A stretch of DNA of 64,000 nt from Dyella jiangningensis (lineage in GTDB: Bacteria; Pseudomonadota; Gammaproteobacteria; Xanthomonadales; Rhodanobacteraceae): the NCBI GenBank assembly GCA_000632805.1, contig CP007444.1:2108001-2172000 (forward strand), written 5' to 3'. Both the position numbers and the translations under genes were made by a program. The notes below the pieces were generated by a model. That model searched no databases. It saw nothing but the letters and a program-made list of their open reading frames with translations, and was not told the origin of the DNA. Below are positions 10,201 through 17,446 of this stretch, piece after piece. Position 1 is the first letter of the stretch. Every line of letters begins with the position of its first letter.

Positions 10201-10487
10201 GGTATCAGGATGATCACTTCCAGGCCCGTGTCGCGTACAACTACCGTTCGCGTCGCGCGGTGATGGACAGCGTGGGCGGCATCACGGGCATGGAAATGTA
10301 CGAGGCACCGCAGAAGTATCTCGATGCCTCCATCTCGTACAAGTTCAGCAAGTACGCCGAGGTGTTCCTGGACGGCACCAACCTCACCAACGAGTACCAG
10401 CGTTATTACCTGGTCTGGCCTGACCAGGCCGGGCATTCGACGTTCTCCGAGCGCATGTTCATGCTGGGCGTGCGCGGCCAGTGGTAA
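7272..10487 (+). CDS. TonB-dependent outer-membrane receptor (glycan uptake type)
   Basis: The 1,071-residue protein has a signal peptide (to about residue 29), a Pro/Ala/Lys-rich linker, a TonB box region (STVSVSGV near residue 80), a plug domain (IGALPDTTITDSLQRVTGVQV...VDVRGLPQ) and a 22-strand-type barrel ending in an aromatic-terminated strand (GVRGQW). It resembles the Xanthomonas/Caulobacter receptor group that imports carbohydrates. The ATG follows GAGG with good spacing. It sits between GH20 and an inner-membrane permease, so it likely brings the oligosaccharides processed by this operon into the periplasm. A second receptor at 20,418 is only distantly similar, suggesting different ligands. 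The exact ligand is not shown. Confidence 0.9.
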   Translation: MSTVLRKHPLSFAITVSLFAVVSASASASTFADMPPDGPAPQTSSTQTTPAPVPAAPSPDAKKNDKAKESEAEKNAATLSTVSVSGVRASQMRAIDLKRDASNIQDSITAENIGALPDTTITDSLQRVTGVQVNRDAGVGTSVDVRGLPQVGTMLNGEVFITADQIDSQQPDFTMLPSTLFHGVDVLKSTTASTTDGGISGAIDLHTYRPWDLPSGFTYSYSANGERGSTTDHWGPEANGLISYNDNGHWGLLFSADYSDTRRMNATEGLDQYGVVLNGENAASAGGYNGFLTPWNGAPIPSKIVQNADGSVDVNGDGKSNGVFMGSQDIGLNDIVTQRKRKSANASFQMDLGSGFTATSDFFYSQQHEYNRNVGIQFNSTNWQGATYVPLQSRNTGSPALGSYGTPEPGWEGSQFYTTQVYQKWPGDVESYSSMIQKDSIAKNFNLQLDYDNGGPFTASVRGIHDTASQSYQETDVNISDSDGALWPNVLMDGVPDGAVPPGTMVYPAQLGGNRVFNANGIPQNTVPIVANFNGRYITVSVPSSLATNFANPSDWTMKTLESSGDYDRKVALNALRFDGKYDFQDGFKLEFGLRNSIRSANNNGWTLETPVYGGIGASDPSGCLVRYVGADVVLNSGDCTAGNDLGYFRAGPLSAVSMPNTAAPLANNFKQYSNLLGSGINFWAIDPSALKDPVSYWKSLYPDTVQVAEPGTTWAVRLKELTGYLQGDFNGTLWDMPYSGNLGVRLIRTHLDVTQHLTGAPGSYGDEPVDAGTALTKRSYQDVLPSFNFSLDITDSLKFRLAYSKNMMPLNLSTWAGGLQLNYSLAETPQGPIFRVSNGTSTGNPDLDPWRSTNYGASLEYYINPTSMLSLALFRINVDSFIKNGSVTNCDLPDEDGVVRNHCIVITQPVQGTGNSIHGAEFDYRQGFTFLPGFLSKTGMEINATYAPSNSGEKDLAGKEIPFQDNSTKSGNLILWYQDDHFQARVAYNYRSRRAVMDSVGGITGMEMYEAPQKYLDASISYKFSKYAEVFLDGTNLTNEYQRYYLVWPDQAGHSTFSERMFMLGVRGQW

Positions 10488-10493
10488 CCGGGC

Positions 10494-10528
10494 ATGACGA
10501 CCCGTTCCGTGAGTGAACGGGTCGTCAT
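10494..10528 (+). terminator. 14-bp perfect hairpin after TonB receptor
   Basis: ATGACGACCCGTTC (10494-10507) pairs exactly with 10515-10528 around a 7-base loop, six bases after the receptor stop codon. No T tract follows. It could protect the abundant receptor mRNA or reduce read-through into the permease. Confidence 0.6.
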
Positions 10529-10615
10529 AACGCATGCTTGCATGCGCAGCAACGCGATCATTATCGGAGCACCGGCATCGACACTCCCCTCGCCAACCAT
10601 CACGACAAGGTCAGC

Positions 10616-12004
10616 ATGCAGCATTCCAGCGCGCATCCGCCCGTTCACGACAGCGCCTTCCACCGCTCCATCGGACTGTTTTCGGGCACCGCGATCAACA
10701 TGACGCAGATGTGCGGCGTCGGGCCGTTCATCACCATCCCTATCATGGTCGCGGCGATGGGCGGGCCGCAGGCGGTCATCGGCTGGATTGCCGGCGCCAT
10801 CCTGGCCATGGCCGACGGCCTGGTGTGGGCGGAACTGGGCGCAGCCATGCCCGGCTCCGGCGGCACCTATGTCTACCTGCGCGAGGCGTTCCAGTACCGC
10901 ACCGGCAAGCTGATGCCATTCCTGTTCATCTGGACGATGCTGCTGGCGATTCCCCTGTTGATGTCCACCGGCATCATCGGCATGGCGGAATACCTGGGGT
11001 TCTTTTTCCCGCACATGGGTTGGTGGCCGGTACACCTCGTGAGCGTGGCCGCAACCGCCCTGGTTACCTGGCTGCTGTACCGGCGCATCGAGTCGGTGCG
11101 CGCGATCACCATTGCCTTGTGGATCATCATGCTGGTCTCGGTGATCGGTGTGGCGGCGGCAGGCTTCTCGCACTTCAACCCGGGCTTCGCCTTTGCCTAC
11201 CCGCGCGACATGTTCGGCAGTCATTTCTTCGTGGGCCTGGGCGCGGGCCTGATCATCGGCATCTACGATTATCTCGGCTACAACACCACGGCCTACATCG
11301 GCGACGAGTTGCGCGATCCGGGGCGAACGATGCCGGGCTCGATCATCATCTCGGTGATCGCGATGATGTTCGTGTATCTCCTGCTGAACATCAGCGTGCT
11401 TGGCGTGGCGCCGTGGCAGGACATCGCCCAGTCCAAGTCGGTGGCATCACTGGTGGTGGAGCGAAGCTGGGGCCACTTCGCCGCCGCGATCATGACCGTC
11501 CTCATCATCGTGACGGCGTTCGCTTCAGTGTTCACCGGCCTGCTGGGCGGCTCGCGCGTGCCGTTCCAGGCGGCGCAGGACAAAGTGTTCCTTTCCCTGT
11601 TCAGCCGCCTGCATGCCAGACATGGCTTTCCACACGTGGCGCTGCTCACGATGGGCGTGGTCACGGCGATCGGCACCTTCCTCGACCTCACCGAAGTCAT
11701 CAACATGCTGCTGGCGGCGACCATCATCGTGCAGTCCATCGCACAGATCGCGGCACTGGTCGTGCTGCGCAAGCGGCAGCCAGGCCTTAAGCGACCCTAC
11801 AAGCAATGGCTTTATCCCGTGCCGTGCGTCATCGCACTGGTGGGCTGGGTCTACGTCTTCGTGTCCGCGTCCACCCTGTCGCTGATTCTGTCGGGCGTGT
11901 GGATCCTCGCCGGCCTCGTGGTGTTTGTGATCTGGGCCAAGGTCAACCAGTCCTGGCCATTCGCGCCCGTGGAAATACGGGAAACCTATCTTGAGGAACC
12001 GTAA
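10616..12004 (+). CDS. APC-superfamily inner-membrane permease
   Basis: A 462-residue polytopic protein with about 12 predicted hydrophobic segments and the N-terminal pattern of amino acid-polyamine-organocation transporters (GLFSGTAINMTQMCGVGPFITIP, then AELGAAMPGSGGTYVYLREAF). The start at 10,616 follows ACAAGG; the upstream in-frame ATG at 10,538 has no clear binding site and would fall within the downstream side of the hairpin region. APC members usually carry amino acids or amines, whereas this one lies inside a sugar operon between a TonB receptor and a GH2 glycosidase. It is inferred to move the final product of the pathway across the inner membrane, but the substrate is unknown; an amino sugar or glycan-linked amino acid are both possible. 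Confidence 0.8.
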   Translation: MQHSSAHPPVHDSAFHRSIGLFSGTAINMTQMCGVGPFITIPIMVAAMGGPQAVIGWIAGAILAMADGLVWAELGAAMPGSGGTYVYLREAFQYRTGKLMPFLFIWTMLLAIPLLMSTGIIGMAEYLGFFFPHMGWWPVHLVSVAATALVTWLLYRRIESVRAITIALWIIMLVSVIGVAAAGFSHFNPGFAFAYPRDMFGSHFFVGLGAGLIIGIYDYLGYNTTAYIGDELRDPGRTMPGSIIISVIAMMFVYLLLNISVLGVAPWQDIAQSKSVASLVVERSWGHFAAAIMTVLIIVTAFASVFTGLLGGSRVPFQAAQDKVFLSLFSRLHARHGFPHVALLTMGVVTAIGTFLDLTEVINMLLAATIIVQSIAQIAALVVLRKRQPGLKRPYKQWLYPVPCVIALVGWVYVFVSASTLSLILSGVWILAGLVVFVIWAKVNQSWPFAPVEIRETYLEEP

Positions 12005-12008
12005 CGCG

Positions 12009-14720
12009 ATGCGATCTCTCGCCCGGCACGTGCTCTGGACGACCTTTGCAGCGATGTTCGTCGTTGCGCCACATACCAAGGCGCAGGCAAAGGATGCAGC
12101 CACTTCGGTGCGTGGAGATGCAGGCACCGTCACCGCCATCGATCACTGGGAAATCCAGGACAGCGCGAAGGCGCCGCAGCCGGGCCATGACATCTCCATG
12201 GCTGACTTTTCCACCGAAGGCTGGTACCCCGCGAGCGGTCGTGCCACCGTCATGGCCGGGCTGCTGGAAAACCACGCGTTCAAGAACGACGTGTTCTACA
12301 GCGACAACCTGCGTGCCGTGCAGGTGCCTGACGCCAGCGGCAACCTCTTCGTGACGCCATGGTGGTATCGCAACGAATTCGCGCTGGCAAAGAGCCCGGC
12401 CGGCAGGCGCACGCTGCTCCGCACCAACGGCATGATCGCGAGCGCCGATGTATGGCTGAACGGACACCAGGTCGTCGACCACAGCGATCTCGCCGGCGCC
12501 TACCCCGTGCGCGAATTCGACGTGACGCCATGGGTGCATGCAGGCACCAACGTTCTCGCCATGCAGGTGCATCCGGGCGATCCGCGGATGAGCCTGTCGA
12601 TTGGCTGGGTGGACTGGAATCCCACGCCTCCCGACAACAACATGGGGCCGTGGCGCGGTGTCGAGATCGCCCAGACCGGACCGGTCCAGCTGAGTTTTCC
12701 GCATGTGCTGTCGACGTTGCCGCTGCCGGATCTTTCGCGTGCCGCGTTGACCGTAAAAGTGACCGCAAAGAATCTCGATACGGCAGCCCACGATGCGACC
12801 ATCAACGGCACCGTGGCTGGCGTCGCCGTGCAACAGACCGTGCACCTCGCGCCCGGGCAAACCCAGGTGGTGTCGTTCTCGCCCAGTACGACGCCGGGGC
12901 TCGCCCTCGATCACCCGAAGATCTGGTGGCCCATCGGCATGGGCGATCATCCCCTGTATGCGCTCGAACTGACCGCCGCGGTGGATGGCGCCATTTCCGA
13001 CAAGACGCAGGCGACGTTCGGCATACGCAGTGTCAGCTCAAAGCTGACCAGGCAGGGGTATCGCCAGTTCTTCATCAACGGGAAGCCGCTGTTGATCCGT
13101 GGCGGCGGCTGGGCACCGGACATGTTCCTCCGCGACGACCCCGCCCGCATGGAGGCCGAATTCAGCTACATCGTCAATCTTGGCCTCAATACCATCCGCA
13201 GCGAGGGTAAGCTGGAGAACCCGCGCTTCTACGATCTGGCCGACCGCAACGGCATCATGGTCCTGCCGGGCTGGGAGTGTTGCGACAAATGGGAATCGGC
13301 CGCCAAAACCGGCGGCGCCCCCTGGACCGACGCCGACATGAAGGTGGCGAAGGATTCCATGGCCAGCGAAGCGCGCCTGCTCCGCAATCATCCGTCGGTG
13401 ATCGGCTTCTACATCGGAAGCGACAATGCCCCGCCGCCGGCCATTGCGAGCATGTATGCCGATACGCTGCGCGAAGAGGACTGGTCATTGCCCATCATCT
13501 CCGCCGCCGTACCGCAGGCGACGGCCGAGGCCGGCCCTTCCGGCATGAAGATGGCCGGGCCGTACGACTGGATACCGCCGTCCTATTGGTATGCGGACAA
13601 GCTCGGCGGCGCCTTCGGCTTCGACTCCGAGGTCAGCGCGGGCGCGGATATTCCGCGCATGGAAGACCTTGTGCGCATGCTCTCGCCGCAGGAGCAGGAG
13701 GCGCTGTGGAAATATCCGCAGACGCGGCAATTCCATGCGTCCGCCGACTGGTCCACCTTTGCCGTGCTCACGCCGTTCGACGACGCGCTTGCGCATCGCT
13801 ACGGGGCGCCGACGAGCCTTGCCGATTACGTCGCCAAGGCCCAGCTCGACAACTACGACAACGTCCGCGCGCAGTTCGAGGCGTTCAACGCCCACATGGA
13901 CGCCGCAAAGCCGGCGACGGGTGTGATCTACTGGATGCTCAACAACGCGTGGCCATCGTTGCATTGGCATCTGTACGACTACTACATGAACCCCGCGGGC
14001 GCGTATTTCGGCGCCAAGAAAGCCAACGAGCCGCTGCACATCCAGTATTCGTACGATACGCGCGACATCGTGCTGGTGAATCACACGCTCGACGAAGCGC
14101 ACGCCCTGCAAGTGACCGTGCGCGTACGCAACCTGGACGGCAGTACGCGGTTCGAGAACCATCTCCAGAATATCGACCTCGCGGACAATCGCACCCGCAC
14201 GGTGGCAACGCTGCCCGCTATCGCCGGCCTGTCCTCGGTCTACTTCGTCGAACTCGATCTCGCCACTGCCGAGGGCAAGACGCTCAGCCGCAATGTCTAT
14301 TGGTTGTCCACCCGGCAGGACGTACTCGACTGGGCCAAGTCCAACTGGTACCTGACGCCATTGACGCAATACGCGGACCTGACCGCGTTGCGGTCCTTGC
14401 CGGCAGCAGCGAGCGATGTCCGGGCCAACACGCGGCACGAAGGACATGAGGACATCACCACGGTGACACTGTCGGTGCCCGCGTCATCCAAGGCTGTGGC
14501 GCTGTTCCAGCACGTGTCCATCCGTCGCGGCGACCATGCCGATCTTGCACTGCCGATACGGTGGACTGACAATGACGTCACGCTGTGGCCCGGCGAATCG
14601 ATCACCCTCACCGCGCGGTACGCATCACAGGGAACGGCTCAACCTGTGGTCGAGGTGAGTGGATGGAACGCCGCGACGCAGAGCGTTCTGTCAGCCGTCA
14701 CGCAGGAAACCGCTCATTGA
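12009..14720 (+). CDS. GH2 glycosidase of the exo-beta-glucosaminidase/endo-beta-mannosidase subgroup
   Basis: A secreted 903-residue enzyme with signal peptide (to about residue 26), N-terminal sugar-binding domain with WVDWNPTPPDNNMGPWRG, immunoglobulin-like domain, TIM barrel (about 340-640) and C-terminal beta domains. The acid/base position reads S471-D472 (GSDNAPP) instead of the usual Asn-Glu of GH2; the nucleophile is E541 (FDSEVSAG). An Asp at the acid/base site is a mark of exo-beta-D-glucosaminidases such as CsxA, whose relatives include plant endo-beta-mannosidases acting on Man-beta-1,4-GlcNAc. In this mannan/N-glycan setting a beta-mannosidase role on the glycan core is attractive, while exo-chitosanase activity remains possible. 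The start at 12,009 follows TTGAGGAACC and lies four bases after the permease stop; TTG 11,991 is less likely. Confidence 0.82.
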   Translation: MRSLARHVLWTTFAAMFVVAPHTKAQAKDAATSVRGDAGTVTAIDHWEIQDSAKAPQPGHDISMADFSTEGWYPASGRATVMAGLLENHAFKNDVFYSDNLRAVQVPDASGNLFVTPWWYRNEFALAKSPAGRRTLLRTNGMIASADVWLNGHQVVDHSDLAGAYPVREFDVTPWVHAGTNVLAMQVHPGDPRMSLSIGWVDWNPTPPDNNMGPWRGVEIAQTGPVQLSFPHVLSTLPLPDLSRAALTVKVTAKNLDTAAHDATINGTVAGVAVQQTVHLAPGQTQVVSFSPSTTPGLALDHPKIWWPIGMGDHPLYALELTAAVDGAISDKTQATFGIRSVSSKLTRQGYRQFFINGKPLLIRGGGWAPDMFLRDDPARMEAEFSYIVNLGLNTIRSEGKLENPRFYDLADRNGIMVLPGWECCDKWESAAKTGGAPWTDADMKVAKDSMASEARLLRNHPSVIGFYIGSDNAPPPAIASMYADTLREEDWSLPIISAAVPQATAEAGPSGMKMAGPYDWIPPSYWYADKLGGAFGFDSEVSAGADIPRMEDLVRMLSPQEQEALWKYPQTRQFHASADWSTFAVLTPFDDALAHRYGAPTSLADYVAKAQLDNYDNVRAQFEAFNAHMDAAKPATGVIYWMLNNAWPSLHWHLYDYYMNPAGAYFGAKKANEPLHIQYSYDTRDIVLVNHTLDEAHALQVTVRVRNLDGSTRFENHLQNIDLADNRTRTVATLPAIAGLSSVYFVELDLATAEGKTLSRNVYWLSTRQDVLDWAKSNWYLTPLTQYADLTALRSLPAAASDVRANTRHEGHEDITTVTLSVPASSKAVALFQHVSIRRGDHADLALPIRWTDNDVTLWPGESITLTARYASQGTAQPVVEVSGWNAATQSVLSAVTQETAH

Positions 14721-14736
14721 GGACGCAAAGGCTTCC

Positions 14737-15744
14737 ATGTCACGCGTGACCATCAACGACGTCGCCCGCGCGTCGGGCACCTCGAAGAAGACCGTTTCGC
14801 GCGTGCTCAACAATGAGCCCAACGTCCGCGATGCCGTGCGGAACCGCGTCATGGCAGCGGTGGCGGAGCTCAACTATCGACCGCTGACGTCGGCGCGCAG
14901 CCTGGCGACGAACCGCTCGTTCTCGATCGGCTTGCTCTACGACAACCTGTCGCCCAGCTACATCATGGAAGTCCAGGCCGGCGTGCTTGAGGCGTGCGAG
15001 GCGAATCAGTACAGCATGATGGTGCAGCCGCTGGTTTCGACGGCGCGCGACTTCGTCGAACGCGTCGAAAGCATCCTGTTCCGGCACCAGCCCGATGGAC
15101 TGATCCTCACGCCGCCGATCACGGATCACCCGAAGCTGCTCGAATACCTGCGGAAGAACGACCTGCCCTTTGCGTCGATCGCCCCGCGTCAGCCCAAGGG
15201 CTGCATTGGCGTGATGCTGCGCGAGCGCGAGGCGGCCGCGGCGATGGTGGATCACCTTGCGGCACTGGGCCATCGTCGTATCGCGCACATCATCGGCGAC
15301 CCCAAGCACGGCGCAGGCGTGTGGCGCCTTGCCGGCTATCGCGACGGCATGAAGCGCGCGGGCCTGAAGGAAGACCCCGCCTACATGGTGCAGGGCCAGT
15401 TTTCGTTCGAGTCGGGCGTGGCGGCTGCGCGCCGCCTGCTCGCGCTGAAGCGGCGCCCCACGGCCATTTTCGCCGCCGACGACGACATGGCCGTGGGCGC
15501 GATCTGGGCCGCCGCCGAGGCAGGCGTTTCCGTTCCTGGGGACATCTCCATTTGCGGCTTCGACGACACCACCATCGCGACACAGGTGTGGCCGCCGCTG
15601 ACCACCGTGCACCAGCCCGTGCGCGAGATGGGCCGGCGCGCCACCGAGGAACTCCTGCTACGGATACTTGGCAAGGGAGAAGCGCGCATGGTCGAAGTCG
15701 GCTATGAAATGCGCATGCGCGCATCGACGGCGCCGGCGCCCTGA
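14737..15744 (+). CDS. LacI-family transcriptional regulator
   Basis: The 335-residue protein starts with the typical LacI helix-turn-helix and hinge (VTINDVARASGTSKKTVSRVL, then LNYRPLTSARSL) and continues as a periplasmic-binding-protein-like sensor domain with motifs such as GLLYDN, IFAADDDMAVGAIWAA and ISICGFDDT. Members repress or activate sugar genes on binding a small carbohydrate effector. ATG 14,737 is used because the DNA-binding domain starts at residue 4; the ORF opens earlier only by running into the GH2 gene. Sixteen bases separate it from the GH2 stop, so it is cotranscribed with the enzymes it probably controls. Candidate operators are the palindromes at 3649, 1260 and 20,293, all centred on CG. 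Confidence 0.88.
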   Translation: MSRVTINDVARASGTSKKTVSRVLNNEPNVRDAVRNRVMAAVAELNYRPLTSARSLATNRSFSIGLLYDNLSPSYIMEVQAGVLEACEANQYSMMVQPLVSTARDFVERVESILFRHQPDGLILTPPITDHPKLLEYLRKNDLPFASIAPRQPKGCIGVMLREREAAAAMVDHLAALGHRRIAHIIGDPKHGAGVWRLAGYRDGMKRAGLKEDPAYMVQGQFSFESGVAAARRLLALKRRPTAIFAADDDMAVGAIWAAAEAGVSVPGDISICGFDDTTIATQVWPPLTTVHQPVREMGRRATEELLLRILGKGEARMVEVGYEMRMRASTAPAP

Positions 15745-15792
15745 ACACGCGACCCGTCGCAGCCCACGACATCGATCGAGAGGAACAACCGC

Positions 15793-16638
15793 ATGCCAGC
15801 CACACCCGACGCCAGCAAGCCACCGCGGAAATTCCATTTCATTTCCGGCCTGCCGCGCTCCGGCACGACGCTGCTGGCGGCCATCCTCAACCAGAACCCG
15901 CGCTTTCGCGCCGGCATGACCAGCCCGCTGGCGGACATCATGGGCGTCGTCATTGCTGAAGCCAGCAGCAAGAACGACTTCTCGTTCGACGTGTCCGACG
16001 AGCAGCGCATCGCAGTGTTGCGTGGCCTGGTCGACAACTTCTATTCGGTGGGCGCCGGCGCCGAGGTGGTGTTCGACACCAGTCGGCTGTGGTGCAGCCG
16101 CATGCAGCTGCTCGACACGTTGTTTCCCGGCGTGAAGGTCATTGCCTGCGTGCGCCAGCTGGCCTGGGTGTTGGACAGCATGGAACGCCTGGTGCGCCGC
16201 CAGCCGGTGAGCGTCAGCAAGGTGTTCCGCTTCGACACCAATACCACGGTGTACTCGCGCGTCGAGGCCATGACCGATCCGCGCGGCATGGTGGGCTTTG
16301 CCTACCAAGCCACCAAGGAAGCCTTCTACGGCCCCTACGCGCAAGACCATCTGCTGATGCTGACCTACGAAAGCCTGGTGAACGATCCGGCCACGGCCAT
16401 GCGCGCGGTCTACCAGTTCCTGGGCGAACCCTGGTTCGAGCACGATTTCGATCACATCGCCTATAACGCCGACGAATTCGACGCACGCGTCGGCATGCCC
16501 GGCCTGCATTCGGTACGCCCGAAGGTGGAATCGATCGAGCGCCAACCCATCCTTCCGCGGGAAATTTTCGGACGCTTTGCCAATGAAGCGTTCTGGACGG
16601 ACCCGAAGAACAACGTGAATCAGGTGCGCATCGTCTAA
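15793..16638 (+). CDS. sulfotransferase family protein
   Basis: A 281-residue cytosolic protein with the PAPS-binding loop LPRSGTTLLAAIL at residues 18-30 and a 3'-phosphate-binding stretch KVIACVRQLAWVLDSMERL. It lacks the TPR part seen in the sulfotransferase at the left edge of the window. It has its own GAGAGGAAC ribosome binding site and begins 48 bases after the LacI gene, so it is probably the last gene of the glucokinase operon. The acceptor is unknown. Sulfotransferases are often seen beside TonB receptor genes in Xanthomonadales and Caulobacterales, but their role there is not established; modification of the receptor, the glycan or a protein is speculation. Confidence 0.8.
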   Translation: MPATPDASKPPRKFHFISGLPRSGTTLLAAILNQNPRFRAGMTSPLADIMGVVIAEASSKNDFSFDVSDEQRIAVLRGLVDNFYSVGAGAEVVFDTSRLWCSRMQLLDTLFPGVKVIACVRQLAWVLDSMERLVRRQPVSVSKVFRFDTNTTVYSRVEAMTDPRGMVGFAYQATKEAFYGPYAQDHLLMLTYESLVNDPATAMRAVYQFLGEPWFEHDFDHIAYNADEFDARVGMPGLHSVRPKVESIERQPILPREIFGRFANEAFWTDPKNNVNQVRIV

Positions 16639-16748
16639 GGCGAGCCATCACGCAGGTCAGTACAAGGGATCGCATACGGCCCTTGCCACATCCTGGAAGA
16701 CCTTACCCGAACCCACGTGAGTGAGAAGCGGCGGCCGACGGGCCCGCG

Positions 16749-17372
16749 CTATCGACTTCTGGCCACGGGACCGGATACGTAACGACTGTCCGGCACGCTC
16801 CAACGCCACGGCAGATCGGTGCCCACCCTGATCCCTATGCGCGGAGTGCCCGGTGGATCGCGAGGCGGCGCCACGCCATCATCGAGGACAGCGAAGCCAT
16901 CGAGAGCCCGCACGAGATCGATGCCGTTTTGTGCCCCGGTGATGCCGAGCGCCTGCGCCAGGCGCCCCGGACCACGGCAGAGGTCACGATGCCTGGTGCC
17001 CTCGCGCCGCGCTTCCTGCATCAGGCCCAGGCCGTGCATTGGTTCGAGCGCGCGGATAAGCACCCCTTCACCCGCTGGATGGCACACGCAATTGCAGCAC
17101 CAGTGAACGCCATAGGTGAAATAGACGTACAGATGTCCGGGCGGCCCGAACATCACGGCATTTCTCGGCGTCTTGCCGCGAAACGTGTGCGCCGCGGGAT
17201 CGACGGACCCTGCGTAGGCTTCCACTTCCACGATCCTGCCCGCGCGGCCGTCTGATCGCGCCAGGATCTTGTTGAGCAACTGGGGCCCAACCGTGGTGGC
17301 GGGTCGCTCAAAGAACGATCTCGTCAGCGGCTTTCCTGGCCAGTCGACGCCTCGTCGGGTACTGCTGGACAT
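16749..17372 (-). CDS. DNA-3-methyladenine glycosylase (AAG/MPG family)
   Basis: The 207-residue protein matches the AAG-type (Pfam Pur_DNA_glyco) base-excision enzyme: RIVEVEAYAG contains the catalytic-region glutamate, followed by AAHTFRGKTPRNAVMFGPPGHLYVYFTYGVHWC, VLIRALEP and a CRGPGRLAQALGI motif. It removes alkylated purines such as 3-methyladenine and hypoxanthine from DNA. The length is normal for bacterial members. It lies downstream of the minus-strand GH2 gene with a gap of 74 bases and has no functional relation to the glycan locus; it is likely an independent housekeeping gene. Confidence 0.93.
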   Translation of the reverse strand: MSSSTRRGVDWPGKPLTRSFFERPATTVGPQLLNKILARSDGRAGRIVEVEAYAGSVDPAAHTFRGKTPRNAVMFGPPGHLYVYFTYGVHWCCNCVCHPAGEGVLIRALEPMHGLGLMQEARREGTRHRDLCRGPGRLAQALGITGAQNGIDLVRALDGFAVLDDGVAPPRDPPGTPRIGIRVGTDLPWRWSVPDSRYVSGPVARSR

Positions 17373-17446
17373 CGCGGCTTCGTCCTCTCCACGTCAGGGC
17401 GTGGCGGTCATTGCACATGACCGCCACGCGGATCCGAGCGCAGCTG

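Noticed and set aside
8310-10535. 741-codon open frame on the minus strand
   Set aside because: It lies antisense to the TonB receptor, has no domain and reflects high GC in third codon positions; similar antisense frames occur opposite other large genes.
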